Position numbers and translations under genes: made by a program
DNA from: Aplectana chamaeleonis
Taxonomy: Eukaryota > Nematoda > Chromadorea > Rhabditida > Cosmocercidae
Length of the DNA stretch: 64,000 nt
Assembly: GCA_029168955.1 (NCBI GenBank)
Contig: JAPDOI010000040.1
Coordinates: forward strand, 992,001-1,056,000
Direction: 5' to 3'
Part shown: piece after piece, positions 33,831 to 43,885 of the stretch
Position numbering within the stretch: position 1 is the first letter of the stretch
Layout of the letters: every line of letters begins with the position of its first letter
Notes under the pieces: generated by a model
What the model saw: only the letters and a program-made list of their open reading frames with translations
Told to the model about the DNA's origin: nothing
The model's database searches: none

Positions 33831-35138
33831 TTGAAGGATGTTAATACAACGGCGTCCGCGGTAACCGGCGGCCACCCACGGAGCCCGGTGAGTGGTGAAA
33901 GTATGCTAGGGTCTCCGGTGCAGGGACGGCTCCGGAGGGCAAACATGCTAGTCCGTAAGTTCTTTGACGTTTCCAAGACTCGCTTCGCAACGCTGAATGT
34001 CGGCGCGTAGTCAGGCCGCTCGAGCGAAATGGCTGTTGCTCTGGAGCGTAGACGGATTGACATCTGTACGGTGCAAGAGACGAGATGGTCGGGTAGTGAG
34101 TTCAAGGACATTATTATGACAGTCCTAGGACCTCGGACGGCGTTTGCGTTGTGGTGTCTAAATGCTTCTAAGACTCAATTGCAGAAGTAAATCGTTTTGA
34201 CGATTGTTAGATGAAGATAGTCATCGTGGGTGAGGAACAACGAGTCCATTTCTTCTCAGGGTATGTTCCGTAGACCGGTTGTTTTGAGCAAGTGAAAAAT
34301 GATTTCTGGATGATGCTCGATCAGAAGACCGCCGAGGTGCCACCAGAAAAATTGTATTGTCGTTGCGGGTGATATGAATGGCCACGTCGGAAAAACGAGC
34401 CAAGGCTATGGATGCCGCAGAGGGTTCGCTTACGGCCCAAGGAACACGGATGGCGAGCACATTCTCGACTACGCCGGCTCCCATGACCTCGTCATTGTGA
34501 CCACAAAGCTCCGAAAGCGGCAGTACCACCTTGTTACTCATTACAGTGGCGACAGCATGACGCAGATTGACTTTGTCCTTGTTTGGCGTCGCGACGAGAA
34601 GATAGTCATAGATGCGAAGATCGTGCTGTACGAGACAGTCGCTACGCAACATCGACCGCTTATCGGCACGATGAGCATTATGCCGGAATGGTGCGGACCA
34701 CCTCGAATAAGGTGGTGGCGTCTGAAGGAGAGGGAAGCCGCCGTCATCTCAAGTGTTCGGTCACCAGCAGTCACGACTGTGTGCGAATCTTGACAGAAGG
34801 CAGTCAAATCGATGATTGATTCTGAAACTCTGGTCTAAACTCGGGGGTGACGAAGCCCGACAAGATTGATAAAGAAGCGTGGATTTGGACAGATGAAGCG
34901 ACTGATGGTTCAAGAAAAGAAGAAAATGTACCACACTTTTTTTGCCAATCTGACGGCCAATCAGGCAGAAATACCGTCATGCGAAGAAGTCTGCCAAGAG
35001 GGCCGTTGCGAGAGCCCAAGGCGGCGCATTATGGAGAGCTGTATGAGAAGATGGATATGCGTGACGGTGAACGTCTCGTGTACTGACTCACGAAGTCCCG
35101 CCAGCGTGATACCGAAGACATCGAGAAGTTCCACGGTG
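33831..35138 (+). pseudogene. RTE2 LINE, piece 1: endonuclease and linker
   Basis: A second, different RTE-clade LINE inserted opposite to the CR1/Jockey-like LINE. Its 5-prime region (GGCCACCCACGGAGCC near 33870) is followed by endonuclease motifs in broken frames: RFATLNVGARSGRSSEMAVA and RRRIDICTVQETRWSG (33985-34095), then MNGHVGKTSQGYGCRRGFAY (34374) and HDLVIVTTKLRKRQYHLVTH, TQIDFVLVWRRDEKIVIDAK and VATQHRPLI (about 34490-34670). The linker contains DKIDKEAWIWTDEA (34860) and KAAHYGELYEKMDMRDGERL (35020-35080), and ends DTEDIEKFHGV at 35138. Many stops and shifts; not functional. The left limit is approximate. Confidence 0.8.
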
Positions 35139-35142
35139 TTAA

Positions 35143-35580
35143 AGGCAAAGTCCACGATAAAAATCGTTTTCGAGTTTCCACCAGAAAACGAAGGTTTAGA
35201 GTCTGACTGTTTCATCAGTCGAGAAAGAATCATGAAAAACGTTGCAAAACATCCAAAATCAGCTCTTCTTCTTGAAAGCCACATTTCAAGAGTGGATGAG
35301 TTTTGCGGGCATTGGCCGGAACTAGACAGCGTGCGCAAATGCGCCCCAATGCTAGAACTCAGCCGCGCTCGCGCTCCAATGCCAATGTAGAAGCGGATCA
35401 AACTGTTCCTCGGAAAACTCGACCGCGAGCGGAAGGACTAGCGCGAGCGGACTTCGGAGCCGTATGGAGCTCTTTCGGGCTCGTTTTTGTTCGTTCTTTC
35501 GACCCCAGTGCTCCAATGAGACCCCGAACTTTCGATTTCCGGCCAAAAACCGAGGACGAAGTTAATCGTGGACACTGCCT
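35143..35580. mobile_element. TTAA-flanked MITE, family A, in RTE2
   Basis: A 438-bp element between TTAA 35139-35142 and TTAA 35581-35584, with ends AGGCAAAGTCCACGAT and the complement of AGGCAGTGTCCACGAT. It interrupts RTE2 linker codons; with the downstream MITE cluster it leaves a 20-base RTE2 island at 35585-35604. Confidence 0.85.
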
Positions 35581-35584
35581 TTAA

Positions 35585-35604
35585 TGACGATAATGATCAG
35601 TTGC
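35585..35604 (+). pseudogene. RTE2 LINE, 20-base island between MITEs
   Basis: Twenty bases plus flanking TTAAs encode NDDNDQLLK. With both neighbouring inserts and one TTAA each removed, the host reads HGVNDDNDQLLKDRGK, matching the RTE linker in frame and length. Confidence 0.8.
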
Positions 35605-35608
35605 TTAA

Positions 35609-36071
35609 AGGCAGCAGACAAGCTCGAAAAAGTTGTTGAGATAACTACGCTACTTGGAGCGGATTGTATGGTCCCTAGTAGAACGCCCACGTGGTTGGAG
35701 ACGAAAACGAGTCAAAACTACTAAATTTGAGCAAAGCAAATCAAAAAATTTCGTCAGCCCCACCCACGAGCTTCGCCAACACCGACCCCCTCAATATACG
35801 AATATGGTCACTTCGGCTGGATTCTGAAGCTTCCAACGTGGTGAGAGTTCTCGTACAGGCTGTAAGTCTATCAGCTTTGCTACCTGAAACGTTTTGTCGT
35901 TAGTATCAGCTGTTTCAACCGCTCAGGCATAATTTGTCCAATTTTACCCCATAACAAAAACAGCCGTTATTCCTGTATTTGCATGCAGTTTTCGTCGGTT
36001 TTTTCGTTGATTTCCCATACTACCAGCTTCAGACCTCTGATTGATACCATTTTTGAGCGTGTCTGCTGCCC
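35609..36071. mobile_element. TTAA-flanked MITE, family B
   Basis: A 463-bp element between TTAA 35605-35608 and TTAA 36072-36075. Ends are AGGCAGCAGACAAGCTCG and the complement of GGGCAGCAGACACGCTC. The interior (GTTGTTGAGATAACTA) is shared with 61141-61614. No coding capacity. Confidence 0.8.
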
Positions 36072-36075
36072 TTAA

Positions 36076-36431
36076 AGGCAGTGTTCACGATGAAAGTCGT
36101 TTTTCTGTTTTTCCGCCTATCTTGAAAACAGTCCCATGCTGATTTCAATGATGTCCCTGGAATCGTACAAGACCCCCTGGAAACGGAGTTATGGCTCCTC
36201 GGGATTCAGCTAGGAAGCATTGTGGACAAGTTGTCCGAGGCTTGTAACTCCCGTTTTTTGCAGCCGATGTGTGCAAGCTGACCTGAATAAAGCGAGACGT
36301 TGAGAATGAAGGGAAGAACGGGGCCTTTGATCGGAAACCATCGCTCATCTCACCAAGAATTCAGGGAAACTGTTATAGGACGTGGGCGGAGTGGCCCAAT
36401 GGATTGACTGGCCCACGAGATTTTCACCCAC
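36076..36431. mobile_element. Family A MITE, right end missing
   Basis: Starts AGGCAGTGTTCACGATGAAA after the shared TTAA at 36072. Family A interior sequence is present, but the matching right terminal repeat is absent before the next TTAA at 36432. The last ~90 bp contain an unrelated small hairpin with GTGGGC and GCCCAC arms. Confidence 0.65.
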
Positions 36432-36435
36432 TTAA

Positions 36436-36921
36436 AGGCAGTGTCCACGATAAAAAACCATGTCTGATTTTTTGGTGGAGATCGGCAGCTGCGGGGCCTA
36501 GCGGAACCCTAACGTTGAAAAAACTAAGAAAATTGAGCTTGGAACGGTCCCCTACGGCCCCAAAGTTGGACACCCGTCAGCTCTTCACACCCAGATGCAC
36601 TTTCCACGCCCACCGACGTGAACAAATGAATGCTCGAGATCGTGAGATGAGCGATGATTTGCAATCATTAGCCCCGTTCTTCCCTTCATTCTCAACTTTT
36701 CTCTTTACTCAGGTCAGCTCGCATACATCGGCTGCAAAAGACGGAAGTTACAAGCCTCGGACAACTCGTCCACCATTTTTCCTTTGCTCAACCTTTGAGG
36801 GACCATAACTCCGTTCCCAGAAGGTCTTGTACGATTCCAAAAACATGATTGGAATCAGCATGGGACCATCTTCAAGATAGGCGGAGAAGCAGAAAGACGA
36901 TTCTTATCGTGAACACTGCCT
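36436..36921. mobile_element. TTAA-flanked MITE, family A
   Basis: A 486-bp complete element between TTAA 36432-36435 and TTAA 36922-36925, closely similar by eye to 27954-28437. Its plus-strand frame from 36404 is a MITE shadow. Confidence 0.85.
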
Positions 36922-36925
36922 TTAA

Positions 36926-37028
36926 CGGCAGTTTTTCGTCGCACTTCCGTTCTTAATCTTCTTAGAGGGACCCAAAGCTTACGTTTTGGCCAGAAAAACG
37001 TGCAACTTTTTCTCCGTGAACACTGCCT
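36926..37028. mobile_element. Truncated family A MITE (103 bp)
   Basis: Left end CGGCAGTTTTTCGTCGC is diverged; the right end, complement of AGGCAGTGTTCACGGAG, is intact and followed by TTAA 37029-37032. It closes a head-to-tail chain of four MITEs sharing TTAAs. Confidence 0.7.
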
Positions 37029-37032
37029 TTAA

Positions 37033-37182
37033 GGACCGTGGTAAGGTGATGAGGAGATGACGCGACTACTCTAAGAAAATATCACCGAAAGATTTCCCCC
37101 AACCCGCCTACCCCTGAACACCCACCCACAAGCGGTCCTGTCCAGCCTATCACCACCAAAGAAATGAAGATGGCGTTGGGAC
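37033..37182 (+). pseudogene. RTE2 LINE, piece 3: linker
   Basis: About 150 bp of RTE2 between the MITE chain and the hAT-like element. It encodes DRGKVMRR, a stop, RDYSKKIS and then GPVQPITTKEMKMALG, which is the linker just before the reverse transcriptase in this family. Its last eight bases (37175-37182, GTTGGGAC) are the left target duplication of the next insertion. Confidence 0.8.
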
Positions 37183-37310
37183 CAGGGGTGTGCGGCAAAG
37201 GAATTTCAAATTTCGGCAAACGGCAACAGAAAACCCCAAAAAGTGCCGGCAAACGGCAAAACGGCAAACGGCAAAATCTGTTTTGTGCTATAATACACCA
37301 ACATTTGCGT

Positions 37311-37808
37311 ACAAGGAAGGGTTGCCAACTTCAGATGAAGTTTTGAGATGCAATTTTAATATGCTCTAGGGGGAGGACAGTGTTCCAGTATCTCATGTTC
37401 AGAATCTGCTAAATGCCTCAGGCAGTCTCTAAAACGGTGAAAATCTGATCAAGGCCAGAACGGTTCGGCCGATGCGAGTAGAGCCGATTTAATGATTGCA
37501 TTACTTTTAGATGCGTTCAGAATAGATGTAGAAAATTTTGGTGCACTGATTCTGTTTAGATCAGAAATTATGCATTGCTTTCCAAATTCTGATCTATTCT
37601 GAGCTTACACTCAGGTAATTCAATTGTTAAATCGGCTCTACTCCCTTCGGCCAAGCCGTTCTGGCCTTCTTCAAATTTGGACCTTTTTAGGAACGGCCTG
37701 AGGCATTTAGCAGGTTCTGAGTTTGGAATTTTGGAACACTGTCCTCCCCATAGAACATAGTAAAAGTGTATCCCGAAACTCCATCTGATGTAGGCAACCC
37801 TTCCTTGT
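37311..37808. repeat. Foldback (palindromic) sequence inside the hAT-like element
   Basis: The left half starting ACAAGGAAGGGTTGCC is the reverse complement of the right half ending GGCAACCCTTCCTTGT. Arms of about 245 bp meet near 37560 with scattered mismatches, so the whole could fold into one long stem. Blocks such as GAGTAGAGCCGATTTAA and GCCTGAGGCATTTAGCAG occur in both arms. It may be a separate inserted foldback; flanking duplications were not resolved. Confidence 0.8.
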
Positions 37809-38994
37809 TGATCATGCTGTATTTTCATGCAATATCTGCCAGTTACTATGAGCCTGATGTTTCAGTAGCCTTTACAGGAAGAAAAATCCTATATATCAGA
37901 AGATACTTGGAAGCCTCAGGTAATCAGAAGTTACTACCAAGATCAACAAGGCTGTAGGCTTCTCTATCGCCGGCGATAATTCTGTTAATTCCTCTCCATT
38001 TGAAGTTTCCGTACAATTCAGTGCTAGAAATTCAAAAGATGGGCGTCTTCTTGAGCAGTGCAAAGTGTGACAGGACCGCAAAGGATTTTCTGAAAGGGGC
38101 CTGCGGCCAGCGCGTCCCAGCCTAGTCGATCCGGGGACGATCAGCAAACCGTAAGCAACCTTGGTGCGATGGGAGTGTGCGCCGAGCCAAGGACTGTGGA
38201 CGATACTGGTACAACAATCAGGTGCGAATAGAAGGGTGAATACGCGATGATTGATCGGGATTGATGGCGAAAGACAGTTCACACCCCGATCTGCAGCGCG
38301 CGGCTTAGGCTATAACCGGAGTCACAATTTTTTACGGTTAGTAGCAAGTAGTAAGCTCAAAGATTTCAATTTCGCCCACTGAGAACTACCATTGGATGGT
38401 TACCCTTGTGAGGCTACAGGAATGGAGTGAAACTAGTCTAGTTGAATGCAGCGCTCACGGTAAAAGCAGGCTTCGAATTTTCGAATCGAGAGCTCCGAGG
38501 GGCATGTTGATCGAATACACAGAATGAGGGCGTTTGACTGGTAGATGCGACGGAAGTCCGCTGCGCTCACTTCGTCGCTGGAGCGCCGCGCGTACAGTGC
38601 TCTAGCCAGCTGGACTGCTCTTGGGCTCTTCCCTTTCTGCGTATTCGGCCTACAAGCTGGCACGAGGCCAGTTACAGCAACAATGTCGGCTAGAAACAAG
38701 CAATAAAACTCAAAATAATAAGGTCTCAAAACTTGAGTGTGGTTTACCCGCCCAACTCACCTCCCCTGTGGCTACCGAGGAAGTGGGTGGAGTGAGTACA
38801 CAACGTTCATCTTTCGGGCCGTATATTGCTATTGGTTGCTCGTTTTTAGCCGGTTTCCCACATTGTTGTTGCAATGGGCCTCGAACCCTCGGATTTCTAG
38901 TGAAAAGTTGAATGCTGTTCTAATCGTTGACTTCAAAGATTTTTCATTTTTTCATCTTTACACCATTTCCTAGCAAAACCAGCTCTGTCATCAA

Positions 38995-39480
38995 AGGCAG
39001 TGTTCACGACAGAAATCGTTTTTCTGTTTCCCCGCCTATCTTAAAAACGGCTACATGCTAATTCCAATGATGTCTCTGAAATCGTACAAGACCTTCTGGG
39101 AACGGAGTTGTGGTCCCTCAAAGATTGAGCTACGGAAGCATGGTGGACGAGTTGTCCAAGGCTTGTAAATTCCGCCTTTGCAGCCGATGTATGCGAGCTG
39201 ACCTGAGTAAAGAGAGAAGTTGAGAATGAAGGGAAGAACGGGGCTATTGATCGGAAACCATCGCTCATCTCACGATCTCGAGCATTCATTTGTTCACGTC
39301 GGTGGGCGTGTGTTGCGCTTTTGGGGTTTGCCTTGCGCTCGAAGTGGCAACTTCGGGCTCTTTTGGAGCTTTTCCTGGCTCGTTTTCATGCTTTCTTTCG
39401 ACGACAAAGTTACAGTGTGCCCCTCCACTACCCATTCCTAGTGGAAACTGAAACACATTTTTCATCGTGAACACTGCCTC
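38995..39480. mobile_element. Family A MITE inside the hAT-like element
   Basis: A 486-bp copy with ends AGGCAGTGTTCACGAC and the complement of AGGCAGTGTTCACGATG. Flanking TTAAs have mutated to TCAA (38991-38994) and CTAA (39481-39484). A solo right end (ACCACTGCCTTTAA, up to 39545) follows, probably from another degraded copy. Confidence 0.75.
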
Positions 39481-40162
39481 TAAGTCAACCTTTCATTTCA
39501 GCTAATGATCTCGAAGTCGAAGATGTTATTGACCACTGCCTTTAATGACCGCTGTTAATATTGTTCAACTTTTAAAAAGCCAGACAAAGTGTCTGCAGAA
39601 TTTATAATTTCCCTGTCCCAATTAATACCATCAGCCTCAACCGACGATAAGTGGGCCTATATACACGAGTTCTCCACTGGTTCATATGTCTAAATAAGGC
39701 TGCTTCTGCGCTACAGCTTTGACTTGGTTTTGTAATCTTAGAACTTGCAGTAATCGGTATGCCTCTGAGAAGGGGTTTTTTGCTTTTTTGGCATTCTTAA
39801 AGGGTTCAGAATTTGATGATTAAATAATGACATCTGGAGGCTCCCGAACAATTTAGAGCTCGAACGAACTCCTCTGATTACCCAGTCGCGATGTTTTCAT
39901 AAGTTAGCAATTGAGAGGGTACATTGAATCAGCCGGAACCAGAAGCTGGAACTAGTCAAAATGATTATTTGTAGCAGCTCCAATTCGCTGACCAACACAG
40001 AGACTGCGATGGGGGCAAATCCTCTTGTTTTTACGAACTTTTGCCGAAAATTTGCCGTTTTAGACGAAAATTTCGGCAAACGGCAACGGCAACGGCAAAC
40101 CTCAAAAATGGCCGGCAAACAGCAAACGGCAATCGGCAAACGGCAATCGCCGCACACCCCTA

Positions 40163-40170
40163 GTTGGGAC
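40163..40170. repeat. 8-bp target-site duplication, right copy
   Basis: GTTGGGAC, identical to 37175-37182. Joining one copy to the flanks gives the RTE2 reading ALGRMRPAKKTWPDDL. Confidence 0.85.
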
Positions 40171-41135
40171 GTATGAGGCCTGCAAAGAAGACGTGGCCAG
40201 ACGATCTGGCGGCTGAGATGTGTAAGTCACGATGCTGGTATTCCTGAGGGTGGCTTCCGCAGTTCTTCAGAGAGGTCGTTCTAAAAAAGAAAGCGCCCAA
40301 AGACTGGCAGCGAAGCACGACCATACCGATATGGAAGAAGAAATGCGGACCACGCCCAATACGTTTGCTGTCTCACACCATGAAATTATTTGAACGCATC
40401 ATCGATCGTCGAATTCGTGAAATTGTCGAGATCACAGACAATCAGTATTGCTTTCTTACCAACTGTGGCACGACGGACGCCATCGACGCTACGCAACTAC
40501 TGATCGAGAAGCACCGAGAGAAACAGAAGCCAATACATCTTGCTTTTCTCGATTTGGAGAAGGCGGTTGATGGAGTACCGCGTGGAGTGATCTGGATTGC
40601 ATTGCGGCTGCACGGCGTTCCAGAGGAGCTCATAGACTGGGTTAAGTTTCTCTACACTTATCCAAAAGGTAGGGTCCAAACTGCTGGGGGTCTTTGGGAG
40701 AGTTTCCCATCTCCGTTGGCGTCTTCAAATACCTTGGTTCGACCATCACATATGACTGTAGTCTAGAGGTCAACACTTGGATCAGTGCTCCGTGGTTGAA
40801 ATCGCGTACAACGACTGGAGTTCTATGCGACAGGAAGATTCCCGATTGTCTGATGTCGAAGATTTACCAAAATGTCGTCCGGTCTGTCGCGCTGTATGCA
40901 GCAGAGTGCCGGCCTGCCATCAGAGAGGTTTAGCGAAGCTCCGGTGTAATGAAGACGAAAATGCTGCGCTGGACAGCGGCTGTCACTCGCTTGGGCCACG
41001 TCATGAACGACGACATCCGGAATCGTTTTGGTGTCGCTCCGATTGCCGAGAAAGTAAGGGCACGTTCTGGAAGGGGCACCGTTTGGGAGGCTGGGATCAA
41101 CCTTGACGTGCCTGGAAAAGCCCCGAAGGACGGTC
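40171..41135 (+). pseudogene. RTE2 LINE, piece 4: reverse transcriptase with catalytic deletion
   Basis: RTE2 resumes with RMRPAKKTWPDDLAAEM, then DWQRSTTIPIWKKK, RPIRLLSHTMKLFERIIDRR, ATQLLIEKHREKQ, LAFLDLEKAVDGVPRGVIWI and LYTYPKGRVQTAGG (about 40350-40690). After FPISVGV the sequence jumps to FKYLGSTITYD, omitting roughly 110 residues that hold the YADD active site in this family. The thumb follows: WLKSRTTTGVLCDRKIP, VVRSVALYAAEC, MLRWTAAVTRLGHV and NRFGVAPIAEKV. Near 41100 the C-terminal INLDVPGKAPKDG runs into an (AAG)n tract. The element cannot encode an active enzyme. Confidence 0.85.
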
Positions 41136-41318
41136 AAGAAGAAGAAGAAGAAAAGAAGAAGAAGAAGAAGAAGAAGAAGAAGAAGAAGAAGAAGAAGAAG
41201 AAGAAGAAGAAGAAGAAGAAGAAGAAGAAGAAGAAGAAGAAGAAGAAGAAGAAGAAGAAGAAGAAGAAGAAGAAGAAAAAGAAGAAAAGAAATTAGATTA
41301 GATTAGATTAGATTTATT
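41136..41318. repeat. (AAG)n followed by (TTAGA)n
   Basis: About 150 bp of AAG/GAA repeats to ~41290, then four TTAGA-type repeats. The AAG run abuts RTE2 coding sequence. The TTAGA run, read on the minus strand, is TCTAA repeats following AATAAA, like a LINE 3-prime tail. Lysine- or arginine-rich frames here are repeat by-products. Confidence 0.9.
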
Positions 41319-41684
41319 ACGACATATGAGACATCGTGAGAAGAAAAAAGAAAAAGAACACTAAATTACAATAATATGTACTAAGCAACCGCGAAAGGAT
41401 CACACGATATGCAACAGGGAAATGCAGAGTGAAAAAAATCCGTTCCAATTATTTGCTTTCTGAGAAACCTGTGAACCACGTAACACTATCTGCTGAGCAA
41501 CCTCGCTTCAGCAAAACGCTTAAAACCCAAAAATGTTTCAACATGTGCAGTGTTCTGCATCAACTGGCCGTCAACAGTGGCGGCTCCAATAGCAAAGGCA
41601 TGAGCTGCTATGTTAGATCGCGCTCTAGCAGTGAAAACTTTATACTGTTCACAGTTGTTCACAGTTCACAGAGTACAGTTCAAA
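41319..41684 (-). other. LINE-related remnant, origin unresolved
   Basis: Single-copy sequence between the microsatellites and the right target duplication. On the minus strand it ends ATATGTCGTAATAAA followed by TCTAA repeats, as a LINE 3-prime UTR would. By position it could be the displaced 5-prime part of the CR1/Jockey-like LINE, or a separate short 5-prime-truncated LINE. No protein is recognised. Confidence 0.4.
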
Positions 41685-41867
41685 TGCGAAAGCTACATCT
41701 GCATTTGATTCTCTAGCCAAGTGTCAGTGGTCTACCCCCATCGCGAAGCAAACATCATGATGTACGGATCGGAGAGGTGTGCAGCACCGAAGAAGTAGTT
41801 GGAAAGGTGGGATTGCACGGAGAGGAAGTTTTTTATGCGTTTGCTTGGATCTTGTTGGCCGCGTGTA
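41685..41867 (+). pseudogene. RTE1 LINE, piece 4: thumb
   Basis: RTE1 continues from the right copy of TGCGAAAGCTACAT. In one frame it reads CAKATSAFDSLAKCQWSTPI, then after a shift NIMMYGSE, CAAPKK, stop, LERWDCTERKFF and MRLLGSCWPRV, breaking off at the TA at 41866-41867. These blocks match the RTE thumb (MMYGSE...DCTER...LLGYFWPRV). Piece 3 joins in frame once the 11.5-kb insert is removed. Confidence 0.85.
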
Positions 41868-42197
41868 CAGTGCTTTGCAAAATTATATGACATACCCCAA
41901 TTTCCTAGGTTCCGAAGCCGCGTGAATTGAGGGGACAAACCGCTAATGCCAATCGATGTTGCACCCTAGAAAACCCCTGGGTATGATTTTTCATGAAATT
42001 GGGGCAACTAGTAGAAAACTGGCGACGAAAATTGAAAAAAAATGGCCGTTGCAAAATTATATGGAGTATGTAGCTGACGTTCACGCTGAAACTTCGATTT
42101 TAGACTCCCTATATCAAATCGTTCATGGTAAGAACTATCAGGAACATGTGAACGCCCCTTTCAATCTGCGCCCATTCGCATGGAACGACCAGTTTAA

Positions 42198-42681
42198 AGG
42201 CACAATACACCCTCAGACATGATTTTTGCGATTTGTATTTGATTGTGTAGTAGACCCCACCTATATAGCACGTGCCAACTGCGAGATCTCAATTCCTCCA
42301 AATAAGCGAGATATAAACGACCACCACAGGCCCGACTTCCTTCGCTCACCACCACGGGCCACATCCCCTACCAGATTTTCGAACTCGATAGCTGCTAGAT
42401 GGATGAATGAATTCTCGTCAAGTCGTCGTTCTTCAGTCCATTGCCGGATTGTCTCCTTATCGTGGCTCGCTCTCGCGCAACGATTGCGATTGAAGAGAAG
42501 TACAGGCCTGAGACATTTCGTTTATCAATTTTTCACCTTCCAATTATAAGCTTTTTTGAGAAGCCATAGCTCTGTTCATGGGGTGTCTTAGACGATTTCC
42601 GAGATACCATTGTGATCAGCGTGTGACTCTCTCCGGAATCAGCATAGAAACCAAAAAATAATTCTCTGGGTGGCCTGTGCC
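42198..42681. mobile_element. TTAA-flanked MITE, family C, in foldback left arm
   Basis: A 484-bp element after TTAA 42194-42197, starting AGGCACAATACACCCTCAG; its right end GTGCC meets TTAA 42682-42685. Its short frame (CEISIPPNKRDI) recurs in all family C copies and is a shadow. Confidence 0.8.
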
Positions 42682-42685
42682 TTAA

Positions 42686-43249
42686 AAGGCAGTGGTCGCG
42701 ATCAAATATGCTTGTCGTCTTTTTCTCTCTAAACCCTTTTCTGAGTCTCGGGTAGTAGGACCTATGAGAAAAAATTGCGAAAAAACCACTATTTTGGGCG
42801 AAATTTAAAGCCTGAACTTTCTTGTCTTTTCATGGTGGACGAGCCCACTCCACATCATCGGGATCGATGGCCTCTTATATCAAGAACATCAGCTGGCTTG
42901 CAATTGAATTCCGATCAATGAACCTTCGAATTTATGTACACATCTAGTCAAAAACATTGACTGGAGTGCTTTCTTTCATTGCTCAACTGTTTTTATTAGG
43001 TAAATTTGCATTTATTTCGTCCTCTGAATGCCGATGATTTTTGACTGCTCGGCATGAGACTGCTCGGCATGAAACTGCGATCTTTTTCGTCGGCGCTCTG
43101 CACGTGTGCACGGACTGGCTTCTTTGGGCCCTAGGAACTCTAATAATAGACCGTTTTTCATCGCGCTGCCTTCATAGATTTTCCGCTGTTTTCGATCTAA
43201 GCCGATTTTTGTAGTTTCTTCGATAACGTTTCCATCGTGACCACTGCCT
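42686..43249. mobile_element. TTAA-flanked MITE, family A variant
   Basis: Starts AAGGCAGTGGTCGCGATC right after the family C element and ends with the complement of AGGCAGTGGTCACGATGG, then TTAA 43250-43253. At ~564 bp it is longer than other family A copies, and its interior differs. Confidence 0.75.
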
Positions 43250-43885
43250 TTAAGCGGATATACCCTCTCGCATTGTCTGCTCTGGATGTAGACTCAACGC
43301 CCAACAATACCTCACACGTTTTCCACAGAGTTGAAGTCCTGCAAGCCGGCCGGCCGATCTGGGAAATTGGCATGATCGGCCTGAACCCAGGCCTGCATCG
43401 TCCTACTGTGAAGAAGTCAAGGCGGAAGGGGACTAGAAAGAACTGGAAATGATTTTCCGACACATTCTGATAACTTGTGAAGTTCTTGGGTGATGTTTCA
43501 GAAACCTGGTCCCCATTGCCACGCCATCTGAAAAAATGGGTAAGTAGAATAGAATTCATCAGGCGTGTTCCGATTGAACTTGCTTTAGACCGATGAAAAA
43601 GGATTTCGAAGGATCCACATAAGGATCCGAACTCATCCTGCAGTAGGGACTTTGGGGTGAAAAAGAATAATGTGTCGACCCTGATTCAGGTGGTGTGGCA
43701 AGCTGGACCATATTTTTGCGACATGACACGAACTTCACAGATTATCAGAATGCGAAGGAAAATTATTTCCAGCTCTTTCCAGTCCATATCCGCTTTCACT
43801 TCTTGTCAGTAGGTCGACGCAGGCTTGATTTCAGGCCGATCATGCCAATTTACCAAGAACGGCCGGCCGGCTCGCAGGACCTTAA

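Larger units (their letters stand above)
37183..40162. mobile_element. hAT-like non-autonomous element (2980 bp)
   Basis: Bounded by terminal inverted repeats CAGGGGTGTGCGGC (left) and the complement of TAGGGGTGTGCGGC (right), with an exact 8-bp duplication GTTGGGAC at 37175-37182 and 40163-40170. The 8-bp duplication and the YAGGGGTGTG end are hAT features. Subterminal regions at both ends hold many CGGCAAA/CGGCAAAC repeats, likely transposase-binding clusters (inference). No hAT transposase (dimerisation domain or RW motif) was found; open frames inside are short. It contains an inner foldback (37311-37808) and a family A MITE (38995-39480). 37809-38990 and 39546-39960 are unrecognised. It splits RTE2 exactly in frame. 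Confidence 0.85.

Noticed and set aside
33831..34111. N-terminal 90-110 codons of the minus-strand LINE frame as part of its protein
   Set aside because: This stretch is antisense RTE2 leader and endonuclease sequence; the open frame is fortuitous.
36392..36402. TGGCCCAATGG as a tRNA or SINE A box
   Set aside because: No B box (GGTTCRANNCC) at the right distance and no cloverleaf could be drawn.
40949..41306. Lysine- and arginine-rich frames
   Set aside because: Translation of the (AAG)n tract; only the first part is RTE2 sequence.
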